DNA of 64,000 nucleotides from Symbiodinium microadriaticum (taxonomy: Eukaryota; Sar; Dinophyceae; Suessiales; Symbiodiniaceae), in the NCBI GenBank assembly GCA_001939145.1, contig LSRX01001488.1, positions 71,259-135,258 on the forward strand, read 5' to 3'. The number at the start of each line of letters is the position of its first letter. Position 1 is the first letter of the stretch. Below the pieces are notes generated by a model. That model was given only the letters and a program-made list of their open reading frames with translations, did not search any database and had not been told where the DNA came from. The position numbers and the translations under genes were made by a program. Positions 54,156 through 64,000 of the stretch are shown piece by piece.

Positions 54156-56045
54156 TCATTCACAACAAGACGGTGGGACATGCGCCTTTACATTAGTATT
54201 ATGCATTGCTTGTTCAAAGAGCGAGGCACTGAAGTGCAGGAGATGTGGACGGAGCCACCACTCCGTGTACTGAAGCCAGTAATGCCGTTCCTCCCGGAAT
54301 TTGTAGAATCGTCGACCTTCGGACTGAAACTCCAATGGAGAGCGAGGGAAACGGAGATCTGCGGCCGCCTCTGGCATTCGAGCTTTGCTCAGGAGAGGCA
54401 GAGGATCATCTGGCCAAATAAACTTGTGGATGAGTGGCTCACCCGGGATAAAGAGTGGGAGCCCCATCGCATAACAATCGGAGAGCCGCAAGGCGTTTGG
54501 GATATGCGGCAGCATTACAACCGCACGAAAGGCTGCCATTTCGTCGTAGCTCATGGCCTTCGTCATTGCGACAATCCTTGGCCGTGGCGTCTTCCCAGCA
54601 GCTTGCCTCTCTGCTTCGATTAGCCGAAGCACTCGGTGGAAGGTCGCGCCTGCAGGGAGCAAGGATCGAAAGAAGAGGAAGAGGAGCTCGTCGTGCACGG
54701 GGGCATATCGTGCTTTCACGTGCAAGGAAAGAAAAGGAACGTAGGGCACTCTGATGCCAGCTTGCCAGTCCAGCATCTCTGCTGTGATTCGCGACGTGGC
54801 TGTGATGACGGGGCGTCCGTAGAAGGTGGGGCTGACTTGCCGGAGAATCTCCCAGAAGTTCTCCACCTGGTCGATACCAAAGACCTGCTCGAAATCAACG
54901 AGGAGGCACATGACTCGACCGGCAGCAGAGGCCCGAGTGAAAATCGACTTGCTCAATATATGATGAAGAAGGACGCAAAGCCAAAGAGGCTCACTGCACA
55001 CGATGGCCTCCGCTCTTCGAAGGAAAGGCTCTCGGCGAGCGTATTCCCTCAAGGCCCAAACTGCTTGTTCGATGGTCCAAAGAGGCTGAGACTTCTTGTC
55101 CCTACCTGCCGACTCTGTCAGTGGCTCGCCCCAGAAAGCCTCCCAGGTGATTCGCAGAGAGGAGCGGAGAGAGCTGCCGTCGGAGAGATCCGCCAGCTGC
55201 CACAAGTAAGTGAAGAAATGGGCAGCTTCGACCTGAAGCGTCGACTCTTCCAATGCCGCCGAAAGGGCTTCCAGATGCTCCAAGTTGCTGGGCCCATGCT
55301 CTCCGACGAGTGCAATGCGAAGCTTTTCTAACTCCTGGGGTGCTCCCCGGTGAATCCAAGAAACATGCTCTGGCCATTCGTCTTGCCAGCGTGGCTGATA
55401 CACCGGCGGGTTATCTTGAGCAGCAACGAAATCAGCATACCGTGGGAAATAACGCTCGTCTTCGATGTTCAGGTTTACAGCAAGGTCAAACGAAGAGTAG
55501 TTCCAATTCGATGACTCAAGGTGGTCGAAGTGCGCGTCGAAGATGTTCACGAAGGCGTAGAGCATGCTCTCTAGATTCGTCTGTGCTGCTTCCACAGACA
55601 GCTCGGATCGCAATTTGTGAACCAGAAACACGACATACTGAATTAAGACGAAACCTGCAGGGCATCGCATAAAACCAACCAAGTTTCCAGCTGACCACTT
55701 CGGTGGTGATCCGAAAAGCCCTTGCCACTGGCTCTTCTGCATAGCGAGAACCCAATCACGCTTCTCTTGGATGCGTGTGAAGTAGCTCGATCCATCGGGA
55801 CGCCATTCACCTGCCAACGGCACTACTATGCCATCCAATGCGCCGGCGTCTTTGGCCGCGTCAAGCCCGTCGATAAACAGCTCCCACTGCTTCCATTTCA
55901 TGTAAGCCATCGTGCCAGTGTCCGGGCTCAAGGGCCCAAACGTCTTGAAGACGTCCCTGAACATGGGCCAGAAATCGTCTGAATCTGCGCAGTCCAGGAA
56001 AGCAGCTGCCCGACTCGGATCTGAACCTTGCTCCTGAACCCACAT
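54156..56045 (-). CDS. Glycosyltransferase-like protein of unknown substrate
   Basis: Uninterrupted frame of 629 residues. ATG at 56045 has G at -3, and an in-frame TAA lies 6 nt upstream. No signal peptide is evident. The C-terminal third reads PRIVAMTKAMSYDEMAAFRA, then VVMLPHIPNALRLSDCYAMG and LPLFIPGEPLIHKFIWP, which resembles the nucleotide-sugar side of GT-B type glycosyltransferases, where a 'PHIPN..RL.D.YAMG.PLF.P' stretch lines the donor site. The middle is helical with many Trp and Phe residues (TYLWQLADLSDGSS, RITWEAFWGEPL). It could be a dinoflagellate-specific family whose role I cannot name. It precedes RRP5 on the same strand. The lack of introns is notable. Confidence 0.6.
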   Translation of the reverse strand: MWVQEQGSDPSRAAAFLDCADSDDFWPMFRDVFKTFGPLSPDTGTMAYMKWKQWELFIDGLDAAKDAGALDGIVVPLAGEWRPDGSSYFTRIQEKRDWVLAMQKSQWQGLFGSPPKWSAGNLVGFMRCPAGFVLIQYVVFLVHKLRSELSVEAAQTNLESMLYAFVNIFDAHFDHLESSNWNYSSFDLAVNLNIEDERYFPRYADFVAAQDNPPVYQPRWQDEWPEHVSWIHRGAPQELEKLRIALVGEHGPSNLEHLEALSAALEESTLQVEAAHFFTYLWQLADLSDGSSLRSSLRITWEAFWGEPLTESAGRDKKSQPLWTIEQAVWALREYARREPFLRRAEAIVCSEPLWLCVLLHHILSKSIFTRASAAGRVMCLLVDFEQVFGIDQVENFWEILRQVSPTFYGRPVITATSRITAEMLDWQAGIRVPYVPFLSLHVKARYAPVHDELLFLFFRSLLPAGATFHRVLRLIEAERQAAGKTPRPRIVAMTKAMSYDEMAAFRAVVMLPHIPNALRLSDCYAMGLPLFIPGEPLIHKFIWPDDPLPLLSKARMPEAAADLRFPRSPLEFQSEGRRFYKFREERHYWLQYTEWWLRPHLLHFSASLFEQAMHNTNVKAHVPPSCCE

Positions 56046-56773
56046 TGCTTATGATAATAGGCTTATAAAGTTGCTCCGAGGTGCTTAGCTGCCAGCGCCT
56101 CCAAAGCATTTGACTCCCTGTTCCCTTCGTTCAAAGCGGGAACGTGGATTCTATCCAACTGGCGACCGATTTTTTGAACCTCCGCAAGCCTGCTTTCTTG
56201 ACCCCTAGCCCACCGAAACGACGACGACGACCATGACTAATTACGACTACTACGACGACGAGCTATTACTACCTCTACTACGACCACTGCCACTACCGGC
56301 GCCACACCACAAACACCACAACCACCACGACTACCGCAGCCATCAGCATCACAACCAACACAACCACCATAACCACCACATTGCTGTCAAGCCATGATAT
56401 TCTCGTATCATGTTGACAGAACAAAAAGATGTGTCATGCTTCCACACTCAGAGGCTGGCTGATGTTGACATACTTACATTGAGGCAAAAAGCATGTTAGA
56501 GCACTTGGTATGCAACATAGAATAGCAATATCTGACCGACTGTTCTGTGCCTTGCAACTTCCGGCGCCCAGAAACCTAAAGCCAAAATTTCCCCACAGGC
56601 CACAGGGGCAAGAGAACATTGCCCAGCCAACTATACGTTGCAAGTGGCAGCTTTCAAAAGCTCTTATTGGACAATAGCATGCTTTAAGTCAGCAACTCCG
56701 GTTTGTGACCCATTCCTGCCCGGACGTCTGGGAAAGCATTGACGGAAACGGCGGCTAGTTCATGTGATCCGGC
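56046..56773. other. Spacer with ACN triplet tract
   Basis: 56216-56385 is a degenerate ACN tract (acgacgacgacgacc, actactacgacgacg, accacaaccaccacgac). The rest shows nothing recognisable. Confidence 0.6.
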
Positions 56774-57151
56774 TTAGACTGAGCCCGATGAGATTGGTTC
56801 TTGATCGGCTTCTGGCTTTCGACGCTCGAGGCTTGGACAATTTGGGCGAAGCATCGGGCCTGGGGTTGCCGATCCCAGCCCGACCCTGAAACCCCTCATG
56901 CCCAGCCCAGGCACCCACTCTATAGTGACTCTAGTGCTGAAGATGACGGCATATCGTGTTGGTTTTGCATCCATCTCCTGTGCAGAATTTGCCTGGCCGC
57001 TTTCCACAGCCTGTCTAGCTTCGGTCTCTGCTGTCGAACGCCATTCCTCCTGCCACTGTGCCAGTAGCTCAAGCGACCGTTGTGCCAGAAGCTTCTCTTG
57101 ATAGGTCGCATGCGCGGCCCACGCTGCAACCAGTAACAAGGACACGCGCAT
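56774..57151 (-). CDS. Possible small secreted protein or first exon
   Basis: 125-residue frame from ATG 57151. MRVSLLLVAAWAAHATYQEK looks like a cleavable signal peptide (short basic start, hydrophobic core, small residues before the likely cut), followed by a helical segment (LLAQRSLELLAQWQEEWRST). The downstream half is less protein-like and may be intron read-through. Family unknown. The strand agrees with the local gene array. Confidence 0.35.
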   Translation of the reverse strand: MRVSLLLVAAWAAHATYQEKLLAQRSLELLAQWQEEWRSTAETEARQAVESGQANSAQEMDAKPTRYAVIFSTRVTIEWVPGLGMRGFRVGLGSATPGPMLRPNCPSLERRKPEADQEPISSGSV

Positions 57152-57436
57152 GTGAGTGCTGGGACCCCTTGATGTGATGTTTGCATGCTATTAGTCTTGT
57201 GTGTGCCCCACATCTAATCTTCGGGGAGTTTGGCTGAATCGTGTACTTAGGGCACAGAGCTTGACTTGACTTGTTGATGGCATGGTGCCGAGTGCACGAT
57301 AAGTTGACAGCAAGGACGTGAATGCTGGTTTATGTGGAAGGCACGTGTGCGCTGAACGCCATGAACGAGCATAAACACCGCAGCACATTGCTTCGCTCAG
57401 AGCTGTGACCCCTTCCTGCTTTCGCAAGGTGTAGCG

Positions 57437-57775
57437 CTCCAGCCCTGGACAGAGGCATCAAGGCTTGGTTTAAACCAATGCGCCATTATCAAAAACAGTG
57501 GGCCCTGCGCCCAACGCTTCGGCAGGCCGGCGTGCCGGCCCTCATCTAACTTCATCAGCTTCGCTGAAGATGCTACGGGTGGTCTTCCTTCCATACTCTC
57601 AAGAGTCATGGATCACGAAAAACGTCACTGCCAAGCCATGCCAAGCTGCGGCCCAAGCCACGAGGTTCCCGGCCTCCAGTCCCAAGCCTCCATCCGCAGA
57701 GTGACCGGGTTTTTCTGGTAGAGGTACCCACCTCGGTTCCGAAGCCCTGCAAATGCAGAGTTCTGAAAGCGCTTG
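57437..57775 (+). repeat. Dispersed repeat, contiguous copy
   Basis: Two halves lie together: ccctggacagaggcatc to gctacgggtggtcttcc (57437-57590), and catggatcacgaaaaacgtc to gaagccctgcaaatgcag (57608-57760). Both halves recur near 62 kb, but apart. The short frames inside are not convincing as genes. Confidence 0.8.
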
Positions 57776-58929
57776 AACAATGGAGCTCATGCCATGAACA
57801 GCTTTCTCGGCCTGATTGAAAATGTGTCAAAACCCAGATTTGCTGCAAAACACATCTGACAGATTCCGATGAGGATGCGACTACCCCAACAGTGCCGTTC
57901 AGATGCTCTGCCGCGGAAATTTCCAAAAATAAGTAAATAACATTTTCCGAGATCTTGCAAAGACATTTCCAACCAGACTCAGCAAATTCGAATTATCCGT
58001 TGTCCTCAGCTGGGTGCAAACCCGATAAACCCATAGCCATAGAGGCCGCACACCGGCCCAGAAAGTCCCAAGGCCCAGTCCTCGGAAAAATGGCCATGAG
58101 GCCGCCGTGCGCCCACTGCTACGGTGCGGAGCGAAGAACCCGTCGAATCTCGCAAAGCCTAGGATCGCGCCACGCACCGTGCAGTACGCAACCTCAAATG
58201 CTCAACCCTCAGTCGCCCAAACCTTTTTAGAGCTCCGCTGCCGCCGGGCATCCGCTCCACTGCGCTTGAGGCCTCAGGGCTGTTTGGCGTTCGAGCTTGT
58301 AAATCTTGACTGCGATTGGCCTCTCTGCGCCGCGGACTCTGCGTGCAAAGACTTGTCGTTGTTAGGCATTTGGGCTTGCAAACATTGCCAACTTTGACGC
58401 ACCCAAAAACCCTTGAAAGCCTCTACCACGCACAGCCCTCAATCCGCACCTCAAGTCCGATGAGCCGAAGAAAGCTCCTAGCCACGAAGGCTCGTTCATC
58501 CTGCTTCAGGCTCCTGCGAGCTCTTGGATTCAGGCTGAGGGTTCCGAAACGTGGCGTTTCTGAGTTTCGAGACCCTTCCGCCTTCTGTGCAGTTTCAGGC
58601 TTTAGTGCCACAGACTTCAGATTTAGGGTCTCGGAGTTTACAGCCTCAAGGCGATTGGAGGGACTATCAGGGTTGGGGCTTTGGTGAAAATAGACTCGAC
58701 TCCATCGAAAGTTCGGTTCCTTTGATGTTCGGAGGCTTGGGTTTTAGCAACGTTGGACTGCCACGTGCCGGATTCTACTTTTCGGATTCGGGTCGAGGTG
58801 CCAACCCAGAGTGTGGGTTGATTGACCCTGAGCCCGACTTTTGTCGGTCTGGGAGAAGAATTTGCCGTCACATGAGCCTGAGGCTCGAATTCAAAAAGGG
58901 AAATCGAAAACTAACCCTCAGAACCGGAG
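57776..58929. other. No supported gene
   Basis: Frames are short and overlap on both strands. Loose 'aaccctca' and 'ctcagg' words occur, but no array, domain or repeat copy was recognised. Confidence 0.4.
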
Positions 58930-60345
58930 TCAGAACTGATGGAGCTGCAAAGCAAGGGGACGGCGTCCTGGCTCCACAGCAGCCACAACAACACCTCCAA
59001 GCACCGGGAGGTGCCACCAGACGCAGCCGACGCCAAACGGAATGAAGAAAAAGGGGCAAGAGAGGCGCGTAGCTCCATTCTTCGAGTATCTCTCCGTAGC
59101 GTCTGAGAGGTTCCAAGCACTGATGCTCCGGCAGAAAGACCGTGCCGACCAAAACATGCGCCGCATACTCCTGACCTGAGACGTGTTCCACGACTCAATC
59201 GGCTGGTTGAAAGCAAAGGCATCGAAGAACATTTCGTACATGTCCGTCACCTGAGACGTGTTCCACGACTCAATCGGCTGGTTGAAGGCATGTGCATCGC
59301 GGAACATGTGGCGCATGTCCGTTACCTGAGACGTGTCCCACGAACCAATGGGCTGGTTGAAGTCAATGGCGTCGTAGAACATGCTGATCATGGTCGCGAC
59401 ATGAGATGTGTCCCACGAACCAACGGGTTGCTTGAAGGCAAAAGCATTTTCGAATATGCCGCTCATGTCCGTGACATGAGACGTGTTCCGCGAACCAATG
59501 GGCTGGTTGAAGGCTCTTGCACCGTCGAACATGTAGTTCATGTCCACTGATATCAGTGAGGGGGCCACCCTCACTCGCTTTCTGAACTGGCCCCTTCCGG
59601 GGCATCACCGTCAAAAGCAGCCCCATCCGGAGCCTCAGCATCCCTATCAAGAGCCCAGTGCCGCAATACACGGACGAAGTACTGCTGAAGACACCGAATC
59701 TGAGCGACATTAATGCCAGGCAAATGCAGGGGTACAATACCACATTGCCTCAAGCACCAAGGCAAAGCATCTGGCAAGGCCTGCGAAAGAATGCCATCCT
59801 CACTCCGTGCCCTCCGTGCTGCATCCCACGCAGCATCGAGTAACCTGCGGTCACTATCATTGGCCGGACAACCCCACAAAAAGTGGTCGGTATGCTCGTC
59901 GTCGAGACGGCAACGTCTACAGCGAACCCGCGCAACCTTTCTCGTATGCCCACGGCGGACCCTTGACCACAAAGCGTCGGCCAAGAATCTGCGATACCGA
60001 GCCCCATTATCGGTGCCATCCCAACCAAAGGCGCCATCACGCGCCAAACTCATCTCACGAAGAGGGGCCAGGGTGAGCTCTCTATGCCATACTCTATGCA
60101 CTCCACCAGCCAGACCACCATGGGCAACACGAGTACCATCCCACTTGCGCCACTGTAGCTCATTGTCGTGACTTGAGATGTGTTCCATGCGGAGATGTCC
60201 TCGTTGAAACCCACCATACCATCGAACAGCCGAGACATGTCGGTGACCTTGGCGACGTTCCACTGCTCGATCGCCCCGTAGATGGCTTGGACTTGGGCCG
60301 TTGCCCTGTTATACAGGGCCCAATCCAGCTCACCTCTGCTCCTTG
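58930..60345 (-). pseudogene. DUF285/BspA-type repeat protein, interrupted
   Basis: The N-terminal part (60345-60155) reads AIYGAIEQWNVAKVTDMSRL, then GFNEDISAWNTSQVTTM. After a break it resumes at 59544 with DMNYMFDGARAFNQPIGS and five more units of about 25 residues (VTDM..MF..A.AFNQPI.SW.TS). This is the DUF285 surface-protein repeat, common in bacterial and protist surface proteins and thought to fold as leucine-rich-like repeats. After the last unit (ISAWNLSDATERYS) the frame leaves the repeat. About 610 bp of LINE-like sequence splits the gene. It is broken unless that piece is spliced out as part of an intron. Confidence 0.75.
59545..60154 (-). mobile_element. LINE-like 3' fragment inside the DUF285 gene
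   Basis: Minus frame 60263-59571 carries RCRRCRLDDEHTDHFLWGCP, then LPWCLRQCGIVPLHLPG and RCLQQYFVRVLRHWAL. This is the Cys/His 'C..C....E...H.LW.CP' tail found at the end of many non-LTR reverse transcriptases. RT motifs are absent, so only the 3' part is present. It ends beside the palindrome CACTGATATCAGTG (near 59546-59559). Confidence 0.65.
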
Positions 60346-60589
60346 GGGATTATTTGCCCTGCGTACAAAATCTGACGTACACAGTTGAAAAGACACGGTC
60401 AATAAACTCGATCTACAACTTAACAACTGACATTTTTTCAACGACCCAGCATCTCGAAGGCTCGGAAGGCGAGAGTTGTCACCCAGCGCGAGGGCCATGG
60501 CCAAAAGTTGTGAGAGAGCTTTGGGGGCCATTTGCGTTGCGGCTCCTTGGGGCGGCACCTTGCCAAATCGCAGCGATACAGCGACAGGT

Positions 60590-60990
60590 GTGTAAGGGGG
60601 TTTAGGGGCTCAAGCCTTGACTTGAAGACCCTTAATTCCACTCTCTTAGCAACCAAGACAGGACCCGTAACTCGTAACCTTTGACCCCTAAGCCATTGAA
60701 ACCGTTGAAATCCTAAGCCCTTTAAACTGCGGCAACCTAAACCTCAATACCCTTTAGCCGCTGTAAACAATTTTTCAACCCTCAAACCCGGTTAAGTTCA
60801 AAAAGCCTTGAAACCCTAGACTCCCTCTCCTTGCCCCCGGCTGTCCTTGAGAACCTTCAATATCGGTCGCTGTGCTCGGCAGCCTTTTCAGCGGTGCTTG
60901 GGGAGTTTAGGCTCTATTTTCCAACCCCAAACCCCAAACCCTAAATAAAGTACCAAACCCCTAAACCCCATAAACCCCATAAGCCGTAAG
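60590..60990 (+). repeat. Interstitial telomere-like sequence (degenerate CCCTAAA)
   Basis: Repeated words such as aaccctaaa, acccctaaacccc, cataaacccc and gaaaccctaga occur with many variants; the densest part is 60920-60985. The plant/dinoflagellate telomere unit is TTTAGGG, and this is its complement in eroded form. Confidence 0.6.
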
Positions 60991-61760
60991 CCCTGCCCCT
61001 CAAGTATGGGAAGATGCCAGCGCGACAGGGGGGATGTTTAAAGCTAGGCATCCTGTCGAGGAGTTCTTGAGATGTTCTGAGCATTGAGTGGTCCTTTAGC
61101 ATGGACTGCTTCGGCCCAGTGTGCATGGAAGTTCAAACAGCTACATCTTTGCTGAAAGCTCCAATGACTCCTTTGTGTGGCCCACACAGAACTCACTCTG
61201 AGCTGTGCTTCGAATACGCTGTTCATCCTGACATACATGTTTTCAGTTGGGCTTTGCAGACTGCATGTCCAATGCCTGGCAGGACATCGTGTCACCAGTG
61301 AAGTTGAAGGCACCAGGTGGTGGCAGCATGCCTAAAATACTAGTAGGATTAGCCTGATGAAGCGGCTATCATTTTTGCGTGATGTTGGCCGGCTTTATAG
61401 AGGGAATGGCCCCAACGGACCAGTCTGCCAACGGCAGCCACTTCCCTACATCATTGTTATGCCAGCCACAAGGCCTGGCATGCACACTACTCAGGTGTGA
61501 CAGCCCAGAGGCCACCACACGCGACTTCTTGTGTCTGATGCAAGTGTTCCGGGCAATCCTAGTCTCTTACTCATCGTGCAAGCTGCATCTCTGGTGATTG
61601 CCACTCAATGGCCGATGGACGGCAGGCGCCCGGGCACAGTCAGTCCGTGAGGGGAGGAGAGTCCGGAAGCTTTGGTGCAATGTGAGCTGGCTATTGAGCA
61701 CAAGAGCACCATCCACAGAGTCAAACTTCATTTTTCAATCTTCGAGAGCTCTAGCGCTCC
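60991..61760. other. No supported gene
   Basis: Only short frames on both strands and no domain motif. Confidence 0.4.
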
Positions 61761-61761
61761 G

Positions 61762-61920
61762 GCCCTGGACAGAGGCATTGAAACGCTTGGTTTAAACCAA
61801 AGCGCCATCTTCGATAAAGCAATGGGCCCTGCGCCCAACGCTTCGGCAGGCGTGAGTAAAGGGGAGGAGCCGGCCTCATCTAACTTCATCAGCTTCGCTG
61901 AAGATGCTACGGGTGGTCTT
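61762..61920 (+). repeat. Dispersed repeat, first half of split copy
   Basis: Matches 57437-57590 (ccctggacagaggcatt, cgcccaacgcttcggcagg, gctacgggtggtcttcc) at roughly 85-90%, with a short extra stretch (gtgagtaaaggggagg) inside. Confidence 0.8.
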
Positions 61921-62628
61921 CCAAAATCAAGAATCCGTCTCGCACTCGCACTGCAGAAGATGCAGATATCTATCTATTCGCCTATGCAGGAGGACTGATA
62001 TGCACGCTCCACTTCTACTTCGAGTTGCTGAGCCTGGATCGGACTCTTGCCTCACGCTTGCAGTTTGCACAAGGCTGCGATCCACTGCCCGCGGGTGTGC
62101 GCTGAATCAGTACAATCAAACCTAGTCGGAAGCACATCTCTCTTCTGAAGCAAGGGCAGCACGGTGAACTGAGGAGGCCACTCAAACGTCCGCTGTGCAT
62201 CGCTCATGTCCTGGGGCGAGGTTCGCGAAAAGAACAAGTCGGTTACGCCCGGCCGAGGCCCCCCTCCCGGGTCCGGGCCTTGAGGGAGCCGTCCTTGCAG
62301 AAGCCGATGCAAACAGGTAAGAGGCCTCCCCCCCTCCTGTCCTTCCAAGCACCATCGACCGCCTCCAATGTGAACAGCGTGGGGTTCTTTTCATCTGGTA
62401 CAACTCGGGCACGACTCAGAGCAAAGTCGACGAAGCCTCGACGGCCACCCTATAAGATGCCGTAGGATGCTCGCAAGCCCCCTGCCTTTACACCCACTTG
62501 GGTCAGGATGCATCAAGTCTTCCGGGGTCTCCGGAACATCTCGATCTCTCCTCACGATGTGACGACATTGACGCGCCGTGGCGCTGGCTGCAAGGAAAGC
62601 ACCGCCTCCACCACAGCAGCCGACGGCC
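61921..62628. other. About 700 bp separating the two halves of the repeat
   Basis: Absent from the contiguous copy at 57.4-57.8 kb. A minus frame at 62412-62182 and another at 62348-62052 are open but show no family. No terminal repeats or target duplication were recognised at its ends. Confidence 0.5.
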
Positions 62629-62790
62629 ATGGATCACGAAAAACCTCACTGCCAAGCCATGCCAAGCTGCGGCCCAAGCCAGGAGGTTCCCGGCCTCCAG
62701 TCCCAGGCCTTCATCCGCAGAGTGGCCGGGCTTTTCTTGTAGAGGTAGCCACCTCGGAAGGTCCCGAAGCCCGCAAAATGCAGACTTGAG
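62629..62790 (+). repeat. Dispersed repeat, second half of split copy
   Basis: Matches 57608-57770 (catggatcacgaaaaacct, gccaagctgcggcccaagcc, gaggttcccggcctccagtc) with few differences. Confidence 0.8.
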
Positions 62791-62893
62791 ATGCAGTTAA
62801 GCTCTGAGCGAAAGTCGGCCTTTGCAGAAACCTCGAGGATTTGAACTCCTACCCCTACCCTCGTTGTCCACAGGGATGCAGCTGGCTAGGACT

Positions 62894-63580
62894 TTAAAGG
62901 TTCCCTGAGGCTTTCACGCCTTCCATGCCAGCGACCATGCCCGGAAGCGCATCCAAGGGCTCAGCGAGAAAGGATTCGATGGTCTGGGTAGTTTTCTTAG
63001 GCTCGGAGCTGTCGTGGAGACTCTCGGCTTCCGTTTCCTCCCGGCACGTCTCTATCTCCTTCTCCGCTTTGGCCGTTTCCGAAGCAGTCAGAGGCTCGGC
63101 CTTCTCGGGCTCGGCTTTGGGACTTGACTCTGGGTCGACATCCTTCTCTGCTCCCGTCTCCGTCAAGGCTGCCGTCGCCTGAACCGCGACCTCGGGCTTG
63201 GCCTCGGGCTGCGATGTCTCCTTCGGCACATCTTCCGAGACGGCGGGTGCCTTGGGAGGCCAACTACCATTGGCCTTGGCACTCACCTTCGGGTACGCCT
63301 TAGCACTCGAGCTCTGATGGCTCGGGCTCTCGCCGAGTGCCTCCGCCTCCGCCTCTTTGCGGCGCTTTTCCTCCAGGCGGCGCTTTCGGGCGGCGTCGTT
63401 GTTGCGGGTGAGCTGCTTGTCAATCTCGCCGCGGAAGTAGGCATCCGTCACGGGATAGCCGAGCTTGCACATCATGGGGTTGGACTTCAGGGCGTGGAGA
63501 AAAGCCTCGGTGACCAGCCTCCCGCTGGCCGTGTTGTTGCAACGCAACTCCTGCGAGCAGGTCCCATGATTCATCTGCAA
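62894..63580 (-). CDS. Glu/Lys-rich protein of unknown function
   Basis: 228-residue frame. The first 60 residues look structured (SGRLVTEAFLHALKSNPMMC, YPVTDAYFRGEIDKQL), then comes a basic helix RKRRLEEKRRKEAEAEAL, then a low-complexity region rich in Glu, Lys, Ala, Pro and Ser that is probably disordered. The stop is at 62894. The upstream start is unclear and earlier exons may lie beyond 63580. No domain is recognised. Confidence 0.5.
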   Translation of the reverse strand: MQMNHGTCSQELRCNNTASGRLVTEAFLHALKSNPMMCKLGYPVTDAYFRGEIDKQLTRNNDAARKRRLEEKRRKEAEAEALGESPSHQSSSAKAYPKVSAKANGSWPPKAPAVSEDVPKETSQPEAKPEVAVQATAALTETGAEKDVDPESSPKAEPEKAEPLTASETAKAEKEIETCREETEAESLHDSSEPKKTTQTIESFLAEPLDALPGMVAGMEGVKASGNL

Positions 63581-64000
63581 AACCCACCCATCAACCCAAC
63601 ACAGGAGCTCGACACCCCAGTTGCCTTAGTTTCTGGCTCTATCTCGCGGAACCTGGGCATGAATTGGTTGCTTGCTCCTTATGCACAGTCCGGTAAGACT
63701 TTACAGAGTGGGAGTAACGGTGTCTGGTGGGGTCTATTGGTTAGTGAGGACGCGCGGCACGCAGGTCAGGTGCGCAGTGGTCCCGTGGTGTACGTTTTCT
63801 GCAACACCGTGCCAAAATCATGTTCTTGCGAGTCGTCGAAATCATTGTAGCATTCCATCGCGTCATGCTGTCGATCCAATCGCGCGGTGCCTGCCAGTCT
63901 CGCGCTTACTTCGGCCTTCACAGTTGATTCGTTGTGACTGGTGTTTGCTATGGAGAAGCTCGTCTGGCTGTCATAATGTAGTGTTTTTTTCTGTTTTTTT
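63581..64000. other. Window end, nothing recognised
   Basis: No coding signature. The window closes in a T-rich run (tgtttttttctgttttttt type). Confidence 0.4.

Noticed and set aside
59290-59550. Plus-strand frame across the DUF285 repeats
   Set aside because: It is the antisense shadow of the repeat-coding strand and inherits its periodicity.
1-64000. Dinoflagellate spliced-leader sequence, relict leaders, tRNA, rRNA or CRISPR arrays
   Set aside because: Looked for by eye on both strands and not seen; short or divergent copies could be missed.

Overview
The window looks like nuclear DNA of a dinoflagellate, most likely a Symbiodiniaceae relative. The evidence is spliced eukaryotic genes that all lie on the minus strand (the unidirectional arrays typical of dinoflagellates), introns with GC-AG and GA-AG ends and the AG|G junction repeat, many Ty1/copia-type retrotransposons with dinoflagellate-style extra domains, LINE debris, BspA/DUF285 repeats, ACN-type triplet tracts and CCCTAAA-like interstitial repeats. 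There is no bacterial operon logic, no CRISPR array and no rRNA gene.

Layout. 0.3-7.1 kb: an old, dead minus-strand copia-like element with short terminal repeats. 7.8-14.6 kb: a multi-exon minus-strand gene for a non-canonical poly(A) polymerase/terminal uridylyltransferase (FGS...SDID catalytic core plus PAP-associated domain). 15-20 kb: mostly non-coding, with a retroelement RT scrap and a 5'-truncated LINE. 20.3-22.5 kb: ANAPC5/APC5 of the anaphase-promoting complex. 22.7-53.4 kb: RRP5 (PDCD11), the S1-repeat/HAT-repeat ribosome-biogenesis protein, split by one predicted intron of 24,435 bp. 54.2-56.0 kb: a 629-residue glycosyltransferase-like protein. 56-64 kb: a possible small secreted protein, duplicated repeat blocks, a DUF285 surface-repeat gene broken by a LINE-like fragment, telomere-like sequence and a Glu/Lys-rich protein.

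The giant RRP5 intron holds the most striking structure. A minus-strand copia-like element (24203-42085, TSD GTAAT) was entered by a plus-strand copia-like element (27307-35496, TSD CTAAC). Removing the inner element and one TSD copy leaves an outer gag-pol frame of exactly 2,992 codons including the stop. The outer polyprotein carries a CCCH finger and CCHC knuckle, protease, a DNA-methyltransferase-like Rossmann domain (GGPPS in place of GGPPC), integrase, a 2OG-Fe(II)-dioxygenase-like HxD...H...R domain, RT, RNase H, a membrane segment and a Cys/His tail. The inner element has the same dioxygenase-like domain, but placed before the integrase. It is crippled by a stop, several frameshifts and a deletion, although by nesting it must be the younger insertion. 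Both elements appear to be primed by initiator tRNA-Met, the outer at the anticodon half (copia style, overlapping its own start codon) and the inner at the acceptor 3' end.

The host genes have housekeeping roles (RNA tailing, ribosome assembly, cell cycle) and share a direction, but nothing links them in one pathway. Exon edges are approximate unless exact coordinates are given. All family assignments come from reading motifs by eye; no search was run.
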